Below, piece after piece: positions 5,053 to 6,218 of a stretch of DNA of 6,218 nt. Numbering within the stretch: position 1 is the stretch's first letter; each line of letters opens with the position of its first letter. Under the pieces are notes generated by a model that saw nothing but the letters and a program-made list of their open reading frames with translations, was not told the DNA's origin and did not search any database. Origin of the DNA: Acidocella sp. (lineage in GTDB: Bacteria; Pseudomonadota; Alphaproteobacteria; Acetobacterales; Acetobacteraceae); NCBI GenBank assembly GCA_029077775.1, contig JAQNCU010000185.1, positions 1-6,218 on the forward strand, given 5' to 3'. A program made the position numbers and the translations under genes.

Positions 5053-6218
5053 ATGACCGATTATCTCTCCGGCCTGAATGAAGCGCAGCGTGATGCGGTG
5101 GAAGCCACCGAGGGCCCGGTGCTTGTCCTGGCCGGGGCGGGGACCGGCAAAACCAGGGTGCTGACCACGCGTTTTGCCCATATCCTGCTCTCCAAACGTG
5201 CCTTCCCCAATCAAATTCTGACCGTAACCTTCACCAACAAGGCCGCGCGGGAAATGCGCGAACGGGTCGAGCGCATTCTTGGCCAACCCGCCGAAGGGCT
5301 GTGGCTCGGCACTTTCCACGCGCTCGGTGCGCGTATGTTGCGCCGTTTCGCCGACCGTGTGGGGCTTGAGCGTAATTTCTCGATCCTCGATTCAGACGAC
5401 CAATTGCGCCTGCTCAAACAGGTCATGGAGGCCGCGCGCATCGACACCAAACGCTGGCCCGCCAACGCGCTGATGGCGCAGATCCAGAAATGGAAAGACA
5501 AGGGCTTAATGCCCAATGACATCCCGGCAGCCGAGGATACCGAGTTCGCCAATGGCCACGCCATCTCATTATATGCCGCTTACCAATCCCGCCTGAAAGC
5601 ACTGAACGCGACCGATTTCGGCAACCTGTTGCTGCTCACGGTCGATTTGCTCAAGCGGGATGCAGAGGTTCTGGCCACCTACCACCGGATGTTCCGCTAC
5701 ATTCTGGTCGATGAATACCAGGATACCAACCTCGTCCAATATTACTGGCTACGGCTGCTCGCCCAGGCGCATAAAAATATCTGCTGCGTCGGCGATGACG
5801 ACCAGAGCATCTATTCCTGGCGCGGCGCCGAGATCGAAAACATCCTGAAGTTCGAGCGTGACTTTCCGGATGCCAAAACGGTGCGGCTGGAAGCGAATTA
5901 CCGCTCCACCGCCCCCATCCTCGCCGCCGCCTCGCATCTCATCGCCCATAACGAAGGTCGGCTCGGCAAAACCCTGCATTCCGGGCGCAATGATTCTGCA
6001 GGGGAGAACGTCGAGGTCATCGCCCTGTGGGATTCCGAGGAGGAAGCCCGGATGGTCGGCACGCGGGTTGAGGGCTACCGGCGCGGCGGGGAGAGCCTCG
6101 CCGAAATGGCCATTCTGGTCCGTGCGGGCTTCCAGACCCGCGCTTTTGAGGAACGCATGATCACGCTCGGCCTGCCCTACCGGATCATCGGCGGCTTGCG
6201 CTTTTATGAACGCGCGGA
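5053..6218 (+). CDS. uvrD: UvrD/PcrA-type superfamily 1 DNA helicase, N-terminal part (3' end outside window)
   Basis: Open from the ATG at 5053 to the right edge: 388 codons of a protein that normally runs to about 700-800 residues. The SF1A motifs visible are the Q motif LNEAQRDAV (8-16), Walker A AGAGTGKT (27-34), motif Ia TVTFTNKAAREM, motif Ic GTFHALGAR, Walker B LVDEYQDTN (D220, E221), motif III VGDDDQSIYSWRG (246-258, Q251), and motif IV LEANYRST (279-286); motifs V and VI and the C-terminal tail lie to the right. These are 3'-5' translocases acting in nucleotide excision repair, mismatch repair and removal of proteins from DNA. VDEYQDTN and DDDQSIYSWRGA point to UvrD/PcrA rather than RecB or AddA; Rep is the closest alternative, less likely in an alphaproteobacterium. 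The start is 15 bases after the metF stop with only a poor binding site (AAAG at 5041-5044), so it is probably read from the metF transcript. Confidence 0.93.
   Translation, partial: MTDYLSGLNEAQRDAVEATEGPVLVLAGAGTGKTRVLTTRFAHILLSKRAFPNQILTVTFTNKAAREMRERVERILGQPAEGLWLGTFHALGARMLRRFADRVGLERNFSILDSDDQLRLLKQVMEAARIDTKRWPANALMAQIQKWKDKGLMPNDIPAAEDTEFANGHAISLYAAYQSRLKALNATDFGNLLLLTVDLLKRDAEVLATYHRMFRYILVDEYQDTNLVQYYWLRLLAQAHKNICCVGDDDQSIYSWRGAEIENILKFERDFPDAKTVRLEANYRSTAPILAAASHLIAHNEGRLGKTLHSGRNDSAGENVEVIALWDSEEEARMVGTRVEGYRRGGESLAEMAILVRAGFQTRAFEERMITLGLPYRIIGGLRFYERA

Noticed and set aside
1..6218. Mobile elements, defence system, CRISPR, tRNA or phage genes
   Set aside because: No terminal inverted repeats, transposase or integrase motifs, spaced direct repeats or tRNA-like folds were found; every long frame is explained by housekeeping genes.

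Overview
The window is a piece of an ordinary GC-rich bacterial chromosome. It most likely comes from an alphaproteobacterium, plausibly Rhodospirillales/Acetobacteraceae. That placement is inferred from the style of the proteins (a GlcF second cluster of the form CLSCLSCMTTCPSGV, a twin-arginine MlaC, an alphaproteobacterial-looking MetF and UvrD) and from the strong G/C bias at third codon positions. It is not proven. Coding density is very high: six protein genes fill nearly everything, and the only sizeable non-coding stretch is the 171-base divergent region at 3925-4095.

Left block, plus strand (1-2399): the C-terminal half of glcE (FAD-binding subunit of glycolate oxidase), complete glcF (iron-sulfur subunit), and a complete HutD/Ves-family cupin gene starting with GTG. 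glcE and glcF are 2 bases apart and glcF and the cupin gene 10 bases apart, so the three read as one operon. glcD would be expected just left of the window. GlcDEF oxidises glycolate to glyoxylate and passes electrons towards the respiratory chain. The cupin gene has no established link to that reaction.

Middle block, minus strand (3924-2407): mlaA (outer-membrane lipoprotein) followed 81 bases later by mlaC (periplasmic phospholipid carrier, with a twin-arginine type signal peptide). These are two components of the Mla pathway, which keeps the outer membrane asymmetric. The inner-membrane MlaFED(B) transporter genes are not in the window. This block converges on the cupin gene with only 7 bases between stop codons.

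Right block, plus strand (4096-6218): metF (5,10-methylenetetrahydrofolate reductase, the methyl donor branch of methionine synthesis), then, after 15 bases, the first 388 codons of a UvrD/PcrA-type DNA helicase that runs off the right edge. mlaA and metF diverge from 3925-4095, which must hold the promoters of both, although only weak promoter-like hexamers are visible.

I found no RNA gene, mobile element, CRISPR array or phage signature, and no convincing sign of an undescribed system. The points most worth a second look are the cupin gene tied to the glycolate oxidase operon, the Tat-type leader on MlaC, and the non-AUG start of mlaA.
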